A stretch of 64,000 nt of DNA, taken from Clostridiales bacterium DTU070. Lineage in GTDB: Bacteria > Bacillota > Clostridia > DSM-8532. Each line of letters begins with the position of its first letter. The first letter of the stretch is position 1. The stretch spans positions 19,358 through 83,357 of the forward strand of contig LFSH01000083.1 of assembly GCA_001513105.1 (NCBI GenBank). Reading direction: 5' to 3'. A program made the position numbers and the translations under genes. The notes under the pieces are model-generated. The model was not told where the DNA came from. It saw only the letters and a program-made list of their open reading frames with translations, and did not search any database. Of this stretch, positions 17,419-26,266 are shown piece after piece.

Positions 17419-17447
17419 TTGTGTAAAACAAGTTCAGGTGTTATACT
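17419..17447 (+). promoter_or_regulatory. Promoter of the 8-oxoguanine glycosylase gene
   Basis: TTGTGT (17419-17424), 17-bp spacer, TATACT (17442-17447), 38 bases before the start codon. Confidence 0.65.
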
Positions 17448-17485
17448 CGATAGAAAGAGCATTTTTCAGGCACGGGAGCATTTAA

Positions 17486-18358
17486 ATGTATCGTATAGTT
17501 TCCAAACCCGGCAATAGTCTTAAGGTCAGGATAAATGATTTTGATCCCGCCCATACCTTCCTGTGCGGACAGTGTTTCCGCTGGAATCATGATGGAGGGT
17601 GTACCTGGTCGGGTGTTGCCCTCGGCAGGCTGGTAAGGCTTGAATGGGACGGCGAAATATGTACTTTTTTTGACATGACCGAAGATGAGTTTGTTGAAAA
17701 ATGGGTACCCTATTTCGATCTTGACACCGATTACGGTGCAGTTAAAAAGATCCTTTCACGGAAGGATGAACACCTTGAAAAAGCCGTTTCTTTCGGATAT
17801 GGAATACGGCTTTTGCGCCAGGACCTGTGGGAAGTGATCCTTTCGTTCATAATATCCCAGAATAACGGAATACCAAGGATTAAGAAAATAATTGAAACAT
17901 TAAGCAGTCATTACGGCAGTAAAATCCCCGGGGAATACGGAAAATACACTTTCCCGGAGCCTTCGTCGATTGCCGGGTCAACCCTTGACGATTTGAACAT
18001 ATGCCGGGGAGGATACCGGTGCAGATATATAATGTCCACTGCGCAAAGACTGATGGAACAGCCCTCCCTCCTTGACGAACTGAAGAAACTTCCTGCCGGA
18101 AATGCAAGGGAACTGCTTCTTTCCTTTACCGGCATAGGTGAAAAGGTTGCAGACTGTATCCTTCTCTACAGCGGCCTTGACAGGAATGCCTTCCCGATAG
18201 ACAGGTGGGTTAAACGCGTAATTGAAACACTGTATTTTGAAAAAGAAACAGATGTAAACACAATACGGGCCTTTGCCCGTAATTATTTCGGGGAGTTTTC
18301 AGGAATTGCCCAGCAGTACCTGTTTTACTACGCACGTGAAAATAAAATAGGGTTATGA
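17486..18358 (+). CDS. 8-oxoguanine DNA glycosylase, OGG1-like
   Basis: A 290-residue base-excision repair enzyme. The N-terminal OGG_N domain (about 10-110) is followed by a helix-hairpin-helix GPD domain. S-Q-N-N (124-127) matches the damage-recognition loop, G-I-G-E-K-V-A-D holds the catalytic Lys220, and P-I-D holds Asp239. Such enzymes remove 8-oxoguanine and cut the strand as a bifunctional lyase. GGGAG lies 8 bases before the ATG. Clostridia often carry this OGG1/Ogg-like type instead of MutM. It is a single gene with its own promoter. Confidence 0.9.
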   Translation: MYRIVSKPGNSLKVRINDFDPAHTFLCGQCFRWNHDGGCTWSGVALGRLVRLEWDGEICTFFDMTEDEFVEKWVPYFDLDTDYGAVKKILSRKDEHLEKAVSFGYGIRLLRQDLWEVILSFIISQNNGIPRIKKIIETLSSHYGSKIPGEYGKYTFPEPSSIAGSTLDDLNICRGGYRCRYIMSTAQRLMEQPSLLDELKKLPAGNARELLLSFTGIGEKVADCILLYSGLDRNAFPIDRWVKRVIETLYFEKETDVNTIRAFARNYFGEFSGIAQQYLFYYARENKIGL

Positions 18359-18362
18359 ATTA

Positions 18363-18390
18363 TTGAGGAATGTCGATTTAACTGTATAAT
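18363..18390 (+). promoter_or_regulatory. Promoter of the lipid kinase gene
   Basis: TTGAGG (18363-18368), 16-bp spacer, TATAAT (18385-18390), 66 bases before the start codon. Confidence 0.55.
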
Positions 18391-18456
18391 AATACTTATT
18401 GCTGAAATCACCGGCATAATTTCAGTAAAATTTTCAGAACACAAGGGATTACGGAG

Positions 18457-19350
18457 ATGGACCATTTATTTATTGTAAATCCGGCAGCCGGAAAAGGAAA
18501 AACACTGAAAATCGTTCCGGATATAAAGGAACTGATGGAAAGCAATTCCCTTTCCTATAAAATTGAAATAACAAAGGCGCCGAGGCACGCGACCGAAATA
18601 GCGCGGGAATATGTTAAGCAATACAGGAACCTCAGGGTATACGCCGTCGGCGGGGACGGCACACTGAACGAGGTTTTGCAGGGTGTTGCAGGCAGCGATG
18701 CCGCTCTTGGAAATGTGCCTTCGGGAACAGGAAACGATTTTCTGAAAAGTTTCTGCTCCGAGAAAGATACCATGTTAATACTCTGCAATATTATAAATGC
18801 AGAGCCGGTACCGGTGGATTTATGCAAAATGAACGACATGTATTTTCTGAACATAGCCTCTGCCGGGTTTGACGCCGATGTGGTTGCAAATACCCAGTAT
18901 CTTAAACGACTGCCGCTTATAAAAGGGAAGATTGCCTATATCGGCGGAATCCTTATGTCGCTGATTAGGCTGAAAAACTACGAGGCAACCTTTTATATCG
19001 ACGGCGAGGAAATATACATGCCAAGTGTACTGTTATCCGCATTTGCAAACGGTAAGTATTACGGTGGCGGGATGATGCCTGTGCCTACGGCTGTGCCCGA
19101 TGACGGGTTTCTTGATATCTGCCTTATAGACGGCCGGACACGGCTTAAAATACTCCGTTTTTTCCCAAGGTTTATAAAGGGAGAACATACGAAAATGAAG
19201 GGTGTTGCGGTAAAACGCTGCCGTTCGGTTAGAATGACGTGCCCGTCGCCGGTGCATGTAAACGCCGACGGTGAGCTTTTCAGGCTAAAGGAAATTAACA
19301 TCGAAGTAATAGAAAAGGGAGTTAAATTCATAAAACCCGATCTTCCCTGA
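18457..19350 (+). CDS. Diacylglycerol/lipid kinase (DagK/YegS/BmrU family)
   Basis: A 297-residue cytosolic lipid kinase. I-V-N-P-A-A-G-K-G (6-14) and V-G-G-D-G-T-L-N-E-V (about 64-73) are the ATP-binding signatures, and P-x-G-T-G-N-D-F near 90 follows. The second domain ends with the family D-G-E motif (V-N-A-D-G-E, near 273). Firmicutes DgkB recycles diacylglycerol to phosphatidic acid, and other members act on other lipids. It converges with cysC. Confidence 0.9.
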   Translation: MDHLFIVNPAAGKGKTLKIVPDIKELMESNSLSYKIEITKAPRHATEIAREYVKQYRNLRVYAVGGDGTLNEVLQGVAGSDAALGNVPSGTGNDFLKSFCSEKDTMLILCNIINAEPVPVDLCKMNDMYFLNIASAGFDADVVANTQYLKRLPLIKGKIAYIGGILMSLIRLKNYEATFYIDGEEIYMPSVLLSAFANGKYYGGGMMPVPTAVPDDGFLDICLIDGRTRLKILRFFPRFIKGEHTKMKGVAVKRCRSVRMTCPSPVHVNADGELFRLKEINIEVIEKGVKFIKPDLP

Positions 19351-19370
19351 TACAGGGCCGGTTCGGATTT

Positions 19371-19386
19371 CCGGGGTCATCCCCGG
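19371..19386. terminator. Short stem-loop between lipid kinase and cysC
   Basis: CCGGGG-TCAT-CCCCGG, a perfect 6-bp stem between two convergent genes. There is no T-run, so this is a weak call. Confidence 0.4.
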
Positions 19387-19404
19387 ATGCCGGGAAGCAC
19401 TCAT

Positions 19405-20004
19405 TTAATCCTTTAGAGCCGACATTTCAAGAATTTTATCAACCAACAGCTGCACGCACTCACCAAGCGAGTTGTTCTGTGTGTCCAGGATGAGTTCGGG
19501 GTTTGCCGGCTCCTCGTACGGTGCCGAAATACCGGTAAAATCCTTTATTTCGCCGCTTAAAGCCCTGCGGTACAAACCTTTCGGATCCCTTTTCATGCAG
19601 GTCTCCACGTCGGCCCTGACGTAAACCTCGATGAAGTTTTCACTGTTTTTTTCCCTGGCCAATTGCCTCATACCCACGAGCGGTGAAATGAATGAAGCGA
19701 TGACAATAAGGCCAGCATCCCGGAATAATGCGCATACTTCGGCTATCCTGCGGATATTCTCGAACCTGTCCCGTTCAGAAAAGCCCAGGTCGCTGTTAAG
19801 ACCGAACCTTATATTATCCCCGTCAAGGCGGTATACGGCTTTTCCCATGCTGTTCAGGATTTTCTCGGCCTCAACGGCAATGGTTGATTTCCCGGAGGCA
19901 GAAAGCCCGGTCAGCCAGACAACAAGCCCTTTCTGACCCAAAACCCTGTACCTGTCCTCCCTGCTTACTTTTCCTTCATGGTACGTTATATTATTGCATT
20001 TCAT
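19405..20004 (-). CDS. cysC: Adenylylsulfate kinase
   Basis: A 199-residue APS kinase that phosphorylates adenosine 5'-phosphosulfate to PAPS. The Walker A loop G-L-S-A-S-G-K-S-T is at 33-41, the D-G-D-N-x-R motif near 63, and F-I-S-P-L (the FISP motif) near 106. The start ATG at 20004 overlaps the end of the upstream araC gene by 14 bp, so translation is coupled. The open frame extends 11 codons further inside araC, but the family N-terminus N-I-T-x-H-x-G-K-V fits the shorter form. No ATP sulfurylase or PAPS reductase gene is nearby, which is unusual. Confidence 0.93.
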   Translation of the reverse strand: MKCNNITYHEGKVSREDRYRVLGQKGLVVWLTGLSASGKSTIAVEAEKILNSMGKAVYRLDGDNIRFGLNSDLGFSERDRFENIRRIAEVCALFRDAGLIVIASFISPLVGMRQLAREKNSENFIEVYVRADVETCMKRDPKGLYRRALSGEIKDFTGISAPYEEPANPELILDTQNNSLGECVQLLVDKILEMSALKD

Positions 20005-20881
20005 CGGTATCTTCAGCCCCGCTTTCACCGCTGACATGATTCCACTGCATCTTCCGGTACTGCATGGGAGAGCAGCCTTTTATCTCGCGAAAAGTCCTGT
20101 TAAAGGTTGAAATACTGTTAAAACCACAGTCAAATGCAATGTTTGAAATACTCTCCCTGTTCAGTATAATTCTTTCTGCAGCATGTTTTATTCTGATTTT
20201 GTTAAGATACTGCCTGAACGGTATGCCGAGCACCCTGCTGAACAACCTGGACAGGTAATGCTCGCTGAACCCGAATTTTCCAGCCGTCTCTTTCAAATTT
20301 ATCTGATCGGTGTAATTGTTCTCCATGTACTCCACGACCTGGCCTATCCTGTACAGCATGTCCTTTCTGTATGTACTTTTCAGCTCCACTGCGCCGTTGG
20401 CCTCCTTCACTATTACCGCGAGGATTTCATATATCGCCGCCAAAAGGGCAAACTTTGATCCCAGCCCTATGTTGGACGCTTCTTCAAGTATTTTTTCCAC
20501 GAGGCTGAAAATACGGGAATGGAGTTTTTTATTCTTTTCCTTTTTAATCAGGATGGTTTTTGATATGTAAGGAATATCCTCAATAAAGATATTGCTGCTG
20601 TTTATATGGTGAAGGTCAAAAATAATAAAAATACGTTCGCTGCCCGAAGATACGGGATAGCTGTGAATATCCCCGCCCGAAATAAAAACAATGTCGCCTT
20701 CATCCAAGGAGTATACCTGGTCATTTATAACAATATCAGAGTTTTTTTTTGCAGCAACGGCTATTTCAATGGCATTATGCCAATGAGAAGGGTACGTAAA
20801 TTCCTTATCCCTGTTATAGACAATCCTTACAGGGAATGATCCCGGAAACATATCCATTTCCACAAGATTTTCAATATACAT
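19991..20881 (-). CDS. AraC family transcriptional regulator with N-terminal cupin
   Basis: A 296-residue regulator. Residues 1-150 form a cupin-like sensor (S-H-W-H-N-A-I-E near 37 and G-D-I-V-F-I near 67). Residues about 190-285 form two helix-turn-helix motifs (I-N-L-K-E-T-A-G-K-F-G-F-S-E-H-Y-L and I-S-N-I-A-F-D-C-G-F). The end R-T-F-R-E-I-K-G-C-S-P-M-Q-Y-R is typical. It lies between a GH3 glycosidase gene (80 bp upstream) and cysC (overlapping), all on the minus strand. A sugar inducer and control of the GH3 gene are plausible but not shown. Its ribosome binding site lies in a hairpin. Confidence 0.88.
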   Translation of the reverse strand: MYIENLVEMDMFPGSFPVRIVYNRDKEFTYPSHWHNAIEIAVAAKKNSDIVINDQVYSLDEGDIVFISGGDIHSYPVSSGSERIFIIFDLHHINSSNIFIEDIPYISKTILIKKEKNKKLHSRIFSLVEKILEEASNIGLGSKFALLAAIYEILAVIVKEANGAVELKSTYRKDMLYRIGQVVEYMENNYTDQINLKETAGKFGFSEHYLSRLFSRVLGIPFRQYLNKIRIKHAAERIILNRESISNIAFDCGFNSISTFNRTFREIKGCSPMQYRKMQWNHVSGESGAEDTDEMQ

Positions 20882-20892
20882 AAATAAAACAA

Positions 20893-20927
20893 CCCCTACC
20901 TCATTCTATATTAAAACAAGGCAGGGG
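20893..20927 (-). promoter_or_regulatory. Stem-loop covering the araC ribosome binding site
   Basis: On the minus strand CCCCTGCC pairs with GGTAGGGG (one G-U pair) around a 19-base loop, followed by TTGTTTTATTT and then the araC ATG. The right arm contains the AGGGG that would bind the ribosome. It can act as a terminator after the GH3 gene, as a translational block on araC, or both. Confidence 0.5.
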
Positions 20928-20960
20928 ACAAGATGATTGTAAATTTAAGGCATGAAAATT

Positions 20961-23108
20961 CTATTCGACTTTCAGTACAGCCTTAAGCGGAGCTTTGCCG
21001 GTAAGCCTGATGCTTCTCGGATCGGGCTGCGAACCGCCGACATATATTTCAAAATCGCCGGGCTCTATAACGCTTTGCCCGTCGTCATTTACAACGGCAA
21101 GCTGTTCGGGAAGTATTTCAAAGGTTATTTCACGGGATTCCCCGCTTTCAAGTTTTATCCTCTTTATCCCTGAAAGCTGCCAGTTCGGAACTCTCCAGCT
21201 CGCTTCCACATCCTTGATGTAAACCTGTGCCACTTCGTCGCCGGCAAGTTTACCCGTATGTGTCACCCTGACCGAAACGGTAAAGCCTTCACCGGCCTTT
21301 ATTTTATCCTTTGAAAGTTTCAGATCGCTGTATTCAAACTGTGCATAACTCAGGCCGAAGCCGAAGGGATACAGCGCTTCGTTCTTCATGAACCTGTAGG
21401 TACGGTTCTCCATTGAATAGTCGGTGAATTCAGGAAGCTCTTCGGTTGTGCGGTAGAAAGTAACGGGAAGCCTTCCTGACGGGTTTGTCTCTCCAAACAG
21501 AACCGAAGCCACCGCTCTGCCGCCCAGTGCTCCGGGATACCATGCATTAAGTATCGCGGGAACATGTTCATCGGCCCAGGTTACCGACAGGGCACTTCCT
21601 GTCAGCAGTACAAGAATAACGGGTTTGCCTGTTGCATATACTGCTTCCATCAGCTTCTGCTGCTGACCGGGCAGATTGAGGTCATACTTGTCACCCGAAC
21701 CGTAAACATTACTCTGGTGCATTTCTTCGCCTTCAATGGTTGAATCAAGCCCAAGGCAAAGAACAACAACATCGGCGTTTTCAGCGCAGATAACGGCCTC
21801 TGCCAGCCTGTCGTCAGGCTCGCCAAGATCCTGGTACCTGTCCTTGTATAAATGGCAGCCGATCGAATAATAGATCCTCACATCGTCGCCGACTACTTCC
21901 CTTATGCCTTCAAGCACTGTTACATACTCGGAAGCGGTTCCTTCATAGTTACCCACCAGGGCCTGCCTGCTGTCTGCATTAGGACCGATAACGGCAATGG
22001 ACCTTATCTTTTTCTTGTCAAGAGGCAGTATTCCGTCATTCTTCAGGAGAACTATTGATTTCTTTGCCACTTCAAGGGCAAGTTCGTTATGCTCTTTGCA
22101 GTCAACAACATCATATGGAATGGATGTGTACGGTACCTGGTCGTCAGGATCGAACATGCCCAGTTTCATCCTCGTAACCATCAGCCTTGTTACGGCCTTG
22201 TCTATCTCCTCTTCGGTGATTAAGCCTTCCTTCAGGGCAATCAGAAGGTTTCCGAAAAGGTTTCCGCAGTTCAGGTCGCATCCGTTCCGCACTGCAAGCG
22301 CAACCGATTCGGGTGCGGTTCTTGTTACATGATGCTTCAGATGGAAGTCGGATATTGCCCAGCAGTCCGACACAACATGTCCTTTAAACCCCCACTCTCC
22401 CCTTAAAATGTCTGTAAGCAGGGTTTTGCTTCCGCAGCAGGGCTCACCGTTTGTGCGGTTGTAGGCCCCCATCACCGATTCAACTTTTGCTTCCTGCACC
22501 AGGGCCTTAAAAGCAGGCAGATATGTCTCGTACATATCCTTCTTTGATGCCACTGCGTCAAACTCATGCCTTAAGGCTTCAGGCCCGCTGTGTACGGCAT
22601 AATGCTTTGCACATGCCGCAGCTTTAAGGTATTTCGGGTCATTGCCCTGTATACCTTTTACAAACGCCACACCAAGCCGGGTGGTAAGATACGGATCCTC
22701 CCCGTAGGTTTCCTGGCCGCGGCCCCATCTTGGATCCCTGAATATATTAATATTCGGCGACCAGAAGGTTAACCCCTTGTAAATGCCCCTGTCGCCCTTT
22801 TTCGAATTGGCATGGTACTTTGCCCTTCCTTCGGTTGAAATAACATCCGCCGTTTTATAAATAAGTTCTTCATCAAATGTTGCAGCCATCCCTATGGCCT
22901 GCGGGAACATCGTGGCGGTTCCGGCACGCGCTACGCCGTGGAGTGCCTCATTCCACCAGTTATATGCCGGTATGCCGAGCCTTTCAATTGCCGGTGAATT
23001 ATGAAGCATCTGTGAAACCTTTTCTTCGGTTGTCATCCTGGATACAAGATCTTTTGCACGCTCCTCAAAGGAATAGCTTGGGTCCAGATAAACAGGCTTA
23101 TCTCCCAT
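20961..23108 (-). CDS. Glycoside hydrolase family 3 (beta-xylosidase/beta-glucosidase type)
   Basis: A 715-residue cytosolic GH3 enzyme without signal peptide. The N-terminal TIM barrel carries Y-N-W-W-N-E-A-L-H-G-V-A-R (49-61), W-S-P-N-I-N-I-F-R-D-P-R-W-G-R-G-Q-E-T (116-134), K-H-Y (168-170) and V-V-S-D-C-W, where Asp248 is the nucleophile. The second alpha/beta domain and a C-terminal FnIII-like domain (from about 600) follow. N-W-W-N-E-A-L-H-G is more typical of beta-xylosidase/arabinosidase members than of strict beta-glucosidases, but both occur. G-G-G-A-G-G-G lies upstream of the ATG. It is upstream of araC and cysC. Confidence 0.93.
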   Translation of the reverse strand: MGDKPVYLDPSYSFEERAKDLVSRMTTEEKVSQMLHNSPAIERLGIPAYNWWNEALHGVARAGTATMFPQAIGMAATFDEELIYKTADVISTEGRAKYHANSKKGDRGIYKGLTFWSPNINIFRDPRWGRGQETYGEDPYLTTRLGVAFVKGIQGNDPKYLKAAACAKHYAVHSGPEALRHEFDAVASKKDMYETYLPAFKALVQEAKVESVMGAYNRTNGEPCCGSKTLLTDILRGEWGFKGHVVSDCWAISDFHLKHHVTRTAPESVALAVRNGCDLNCGNLFGNLLIALKEGLITEEEIDKAVTRLMVTRMKLGMFDPDDQVPYTSIPYDVVDCKEHNELALEVAKKSIVLLKNDGILPLDKKKIRSIAVIGPNADSRQALVGNYEGTASEYVTVLEGIREVVGDDVRIYYSIGCHLYKDRYQDLGEPDDRLAEAVICAENADVVVLCLGLDSTIEGEEMHQSNVYGSGDKYDLNLPGQQQKLMEAVYATGKPVILVLLTGSALSVTWADEHVPAILNAWYPGALGGRAVASVLFGETNPSGRLPVTFYRTTEELPEFTDYSMENRTYRFMKNEALYPFGFGLSYAQFEYSDLKLSKDKIKAGEGFTVSVRVTHTGKLAGDEVAQVYIKDVEASWRVPNWQLSGIKRIKLESGESREITFEILPEQLAVVNDDGQSVIEPGDFEIYVGGSQPDPRSIRLTGKAPLKAVLKVE

Positions 23109-23231
23109 AATAACCCTCCCTGAATGATAATTAATTATAAAACAATCTGCTTTATCATCTCCATTTTATATAATGTAAATGTCAACAACTAATCATAATT
23201 TGTCAGGAACTTTTCAAAACTTGTCCGGGTA

Positions 23232-24194
23232 TCAGCCCGTGAAAACAGCCCTGAAAATAATTGCAGCCGCAACACTTGAAAGAAGGGTTATGTTCATAAC
23301 GGCAAAATTTTCAACCGATAAGGAAAAGGTATCTTTTTTCGTCTGTATCTCCATAAATTTGTTGATATTTTTTCGCACAAGGAGCAAAGTCGCAGCAAAA
23401 GCCAGTGATATAACGGGAAGAATGCCTGCAATTACGGCAATAAGCACAGCTATATATGAGAGATAGTAAAGGGCCCGGAAAACAACGAGTGCCTTTTCTT
23501 TCCCGATGTATATCGGAAGGGTGTATCTTTTGTTTTCCAAATCATCCTCAATATCGCAGATATTGTTTGCAAGCATTATATTTGCAATTCCCGCAACGGC
23601 GGGCACGGAGTAAATGAATACTGCGGCTGTCTCGCTTAGATTCATTTTTATGTCAAGGATGCCGTCCTGTATTGCCACGGTTAATACCTGTTTATCAGCC
23701 ACATGGATATAAAAGGACAGAAAAGGTATTATGAACCCCATAAAGAACCCTGAAAATACTTCTCCGAGGGGTATTCTTGAAATCGGAACCGGTCCTGCAG
23801 TGTACAGGACGCCCACGGCAAAGGAAACCATTCCGAGGATCAGTACCGTTATATTGGTATTTAAAAAAAGCATAAACCCTGCAATTACCGCTATGGATAC
23901 AAGTATAAATATAACCGCGAGTGCTTCCCGCTCCTTTATATTGTCACGGACTATGGCATTATGCTTTTCAAACCCGTAACCTGACTTTTTCCTTGCGGTT
24001 TTATAATCAATATAATTATTTATTGCCGTTGTTGCCATATCAAAGGTCAACAGCGATACAAGCATTAACGCAAAGTTTTTCAGGTTAAAGCTCCGGAACC
24101 TGTAACAGGCATAAACAGTTCCGGCTGCGAAAGGAATCATGCTTGCTGCTTTCGTCTGTATTTCCACGTATTTAAAAAAGCTTTTCACTTTCAT
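23232..24194 (-). CDS. UbiA family prenyltransferase (MenA-like)
   Basis: A 320-residue membrane enzyme with eight to nine hydrophobic segments. The two aspartate-rich motifs that bind prenyl diphosphate are N-N-Y-I-D-Y near residue 60 and N-N-I-C-D-I-E-D-D near 210. MenA attaches a polyprenyl chain to 1,4-dihydroxy-2-naphthoate in menaquinone synthesis. No other menaquinone gene is adjacent, so another aromatic or lipid substrate is possible. AAAAGGG precedes the ATG. Confidence 0.85.
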   Translation of the reverse strand: MKVKSFFKYVEIQTKAASMIPFAAGTVYACYRFRSFNLKNFALMLVSLLTFDMATTAINNYIDYKTARKKSGYGFEKHNAIVRDNIKEREALAVIFILVSIAVIAGFMLFLNTNITVLILGMVSFAVGVLYTAGPVPISRIPLGEVFSGFFMGFIIPFLSFYIHVADKQVLTVAIQDGILDIKMNLSETAAVFIYSVPAVAGIANIMLANNICDIEDDLENKRYTLPIYIGKEKALVVFRALYYLSYIAVLIAVIAGILPVISLAFAATLLLVRKNINKFMEIQTKKDTFSLSVENFAVMNITLLSSVAAAIIFRAVFTG

Positions 24195-24373
24195 CGCATA
24201 CTGCCCTTTTGTGGATTTATTTTAAGATTTTTGCACCGCATACCAATATTATACCCATCCGGTTTATTGAAATCAATGAGCCGCCAAAATCGGTTCCCGC
24301 AGGAAAAAGCAATAACGGATTGGATCGCATAACGCAGGAAATAAAAACGTTTCACTCGGTGCAATATAATAAA

Positions 24374-24398
24374 GGTGCGCCTGTAACAGCGACGCACC
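24374..24398 (-). terminator. Terminator of the cold shock gene
   Basis: On the minus strand GGTGCG and CGCACC enclose a 13-base loop with an inner short pairing, followed by TTTATTATATT. It lies 52 bases after the csp stop codon. Confidence 0.55.
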
Positions 24399-24450
24399 GG
24401 GAAATTTTCATGGTTTTGCATAATTGCTTCGGTACCGGGTCAGAATATAC

Positions 24451-24648
24451 CTAAAAAGGTATTACGTTAACCGCCTGCGGCCCCCGTTGACCGTGTTCTA
24501 TGTCAAACTGGACCCGCTGACCCTCATCAAGGGTCTTATAACCGTCTACCTTTATTGCCGAGTAGTGGACGAAAACATCCTCTCCACCTTCACGCTCAAT
24601 AAACCCAAATCCTTTTTCAGCATTAAACCATTTTACAGTTCCTATCAT
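24451..24648 (-). CDS. Cold shock protein (CspA family)
   Basis: A 65-residue single cold-shock domain. The RNA-binding motifs are K-G-F-G-F-I (RNP1, 13-18) and V-F-V-H-Y (RNP2, 26-30). It binds single-stranded RNA and DNA as a chaperone. GGAGGTG lies 6 bases before the ATG. Confidence 0.96.
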   Translation of the reverse strand: MIGTVKWFNAEKGFGFIEREGGEDVFVHYSAIKVDGYKTLDEGQRVQFDIEHGQRGPQAVNVIPF

Positions 24649-24791
24649 TTTAACACCTCCAACTTTGAAACATTAATATTATGTGAACATTCAGCCCAGC
24701 TTATACTGCACATTATTTTAGAAAACAGGCAACAAATTACCGAATATACTGTTTAAACCTTTAAATTCCCTTATTTTGCCTGCGATTAAGT

Positions 24792-24820
24792 TTGATAATT
24801 GCAATATGCTGGTATATAAT
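24792..24820 (+). promoter_or_regulatory. Promoter of trkA-trkH
   Basis: TTGATA (24792-24797), 17-bp spacer, TATAAT (24815-24820), 76 bases before the trkA start codon. Confidence 0.7.
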
Positions 24821-24896
24821 TTGAATAGTATATAAATATTTATAAATGGCCAATTACTGGTACAGCAATCAACTGTACCGTGCCGGGAGGTTTCTG

Positions 24897-26261
24897 ATGA
24901 AAGTCATAATAATCGGCGACGGCAAAGTGGGTTATAGTCTTGCCGAACAGTTATCAAAGGAAGATAATGACGTAACTGTCATAGATAAAGATCCGGAAGC
25001 ACTCAGAAAGGCCAATGAAAATCTTGACGTTTTATGCATCAGGGGAAACGGGGTAAGCGCAAAGGTGCTGTTCGAAGCCGGTATTGACAATACCGATGTT
25101 TTGATAGCTGCAACAGCCAGTGATGAGATGAATATGGTCTGCTGCCTTACCGGCAAAAAACTTGGTGCAGCTCATACAATTGCACGTATCAGGGATCCTG
25201 AATATGCCGATGAACTGTCCATGCTGAAAAATGAACTGGAACTGGATATGGTAATAAACCCTGAAAAGGCTGCTGCAAATGAAATAGCAAGAATCCTGAG
25301 GTTTCCCCAGGCTGTAAACATCGAAACATTTGCAAAAGGCCAGGTTGAAATGGTTGAAATCAGGGTTACCGAAAACATGCCCATTTCAGGTATGAAAGTA
25401 AGGGATATATCAGCCCATATCCTGCCGTCCATACTGATCGGAGCTGTTCTCAGGGGAAACGAAGCAATTATTCCGAGGGGAGATTTCCAGGTAAATACCA
25501 ATGACATAATATATGTTGTCGGGAGGCCTTCAAGTGTGACCAAATTTTGCAGAAAAATCGGCCTCTATGTCCAGAAAATCAAGAGTGTAATGCTGGTCGG
25601 CGGCGGCAGAATCGCGTACTATCTTGCCAAATCTCTTGAAGGCTCAGGCATGAAGTTTAAAATTATAGAGTCTGATCATGACCGGTGTCTCACCCTGTCG
25701 GAGCTCCTGCCCGAGGCACTGATTATTCACGGCGACGGAACCGACGACACTTTGCTTTATTCTGAAAATCTCAGTGAAATGGGGGCATTTGTGTCTCTTA
25801 CCGGGCACGACGAGGAGAACTTCATGCTGTCACTTCTGGCAAAACAGGCAGGTGTGCCTAAAGTAATAGCAAAAATAAGCAGGAATAACTATCTTCACTT
25901 AATTAAAAATTCCGGTATTGACAGCGTTGTTAATCCGGGTCAGACCACTACCAACCTTATACTGCTGTTTGTCAGAGGCCTGAAAAATGCCCTTGGAAAC
26001 CCGATTAAATCCCTTTACAAGATTGTAAACAACCAGGCAGAAGCAATAGAGTTCACCATCAGCGAACCTGCTGGCTTTCTGGGCATTCCGCTTAAACACC
26101 TTAATATACCGCATGATGTTCTTGTTGCAGTTATTGTGAGGAAAAACGAAATTATTATCCCTCATGGTAACGATTTAATAAGGCTGGGCGACAGTATAAT
26201 CCTGATAGCAAAGAACAGGCAGGTATTTGACCTGAACGACATTATTTCTGCGGAGGTATAA
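24897..26261 (+). CDS. trkA: Trk potassium uptake regulatory subunit TrkA
   Basis: A 454-residue cytosolic protein with two tandem RCK units. Each has a Rossmann NAD-binding domain (I-G-D-G-K-V-G near residue 5; V-G-G-G-R-I near 233) followed by a TrkA_C domain. It gates the TrkH channel in response to nucleotides. I start at the ATG at 24897 with GGGAGG 7 bases upstream; 17 earlier in-frame codons have no such site. The stop is followed after 5 bp by trkH. Confidence 0.94.
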   Translation: MKVIIIGDGKVGYSLAEQLSKEDNDVTVIDKDPEALRKANENLDVLCIRGNGVSAKVLFEAGIDNTDVLIAATASDEMNMVCCLTGKKLGAAHTIARIRDPEYADELSMLKNELELDMVINPEKAAANEIARILRFPQAVNIETFAKGQVEMVEIRVTENMPISGMKVRDISAHILPSILIGAVLRGNEAIIPRGDFQVNTNDIIYVVGRPSSVTKFCRKIGLYVQKIKSVMLVGGGRIAYYLAKSLEGSGMKFKIIESDHDRCLTLSELLPEALIIHGDGTDDTLLYSENLSEMGAFVSLTGHDEENFMLSLLAKQAGVPKVIAKISRNNYLHLIKNSGIDSVVNPGQTTTNLILLFVRGLKNALGNPIKSLYKIVNNQAEAIEFTISEPAGFLGIPLKHLNIPHDVLVAVIVRKNEIIIPHGNDLIRLGDSIILIAKNRQVFDLNDIISAEV

Positions 26262-26266
26262 GTTTC

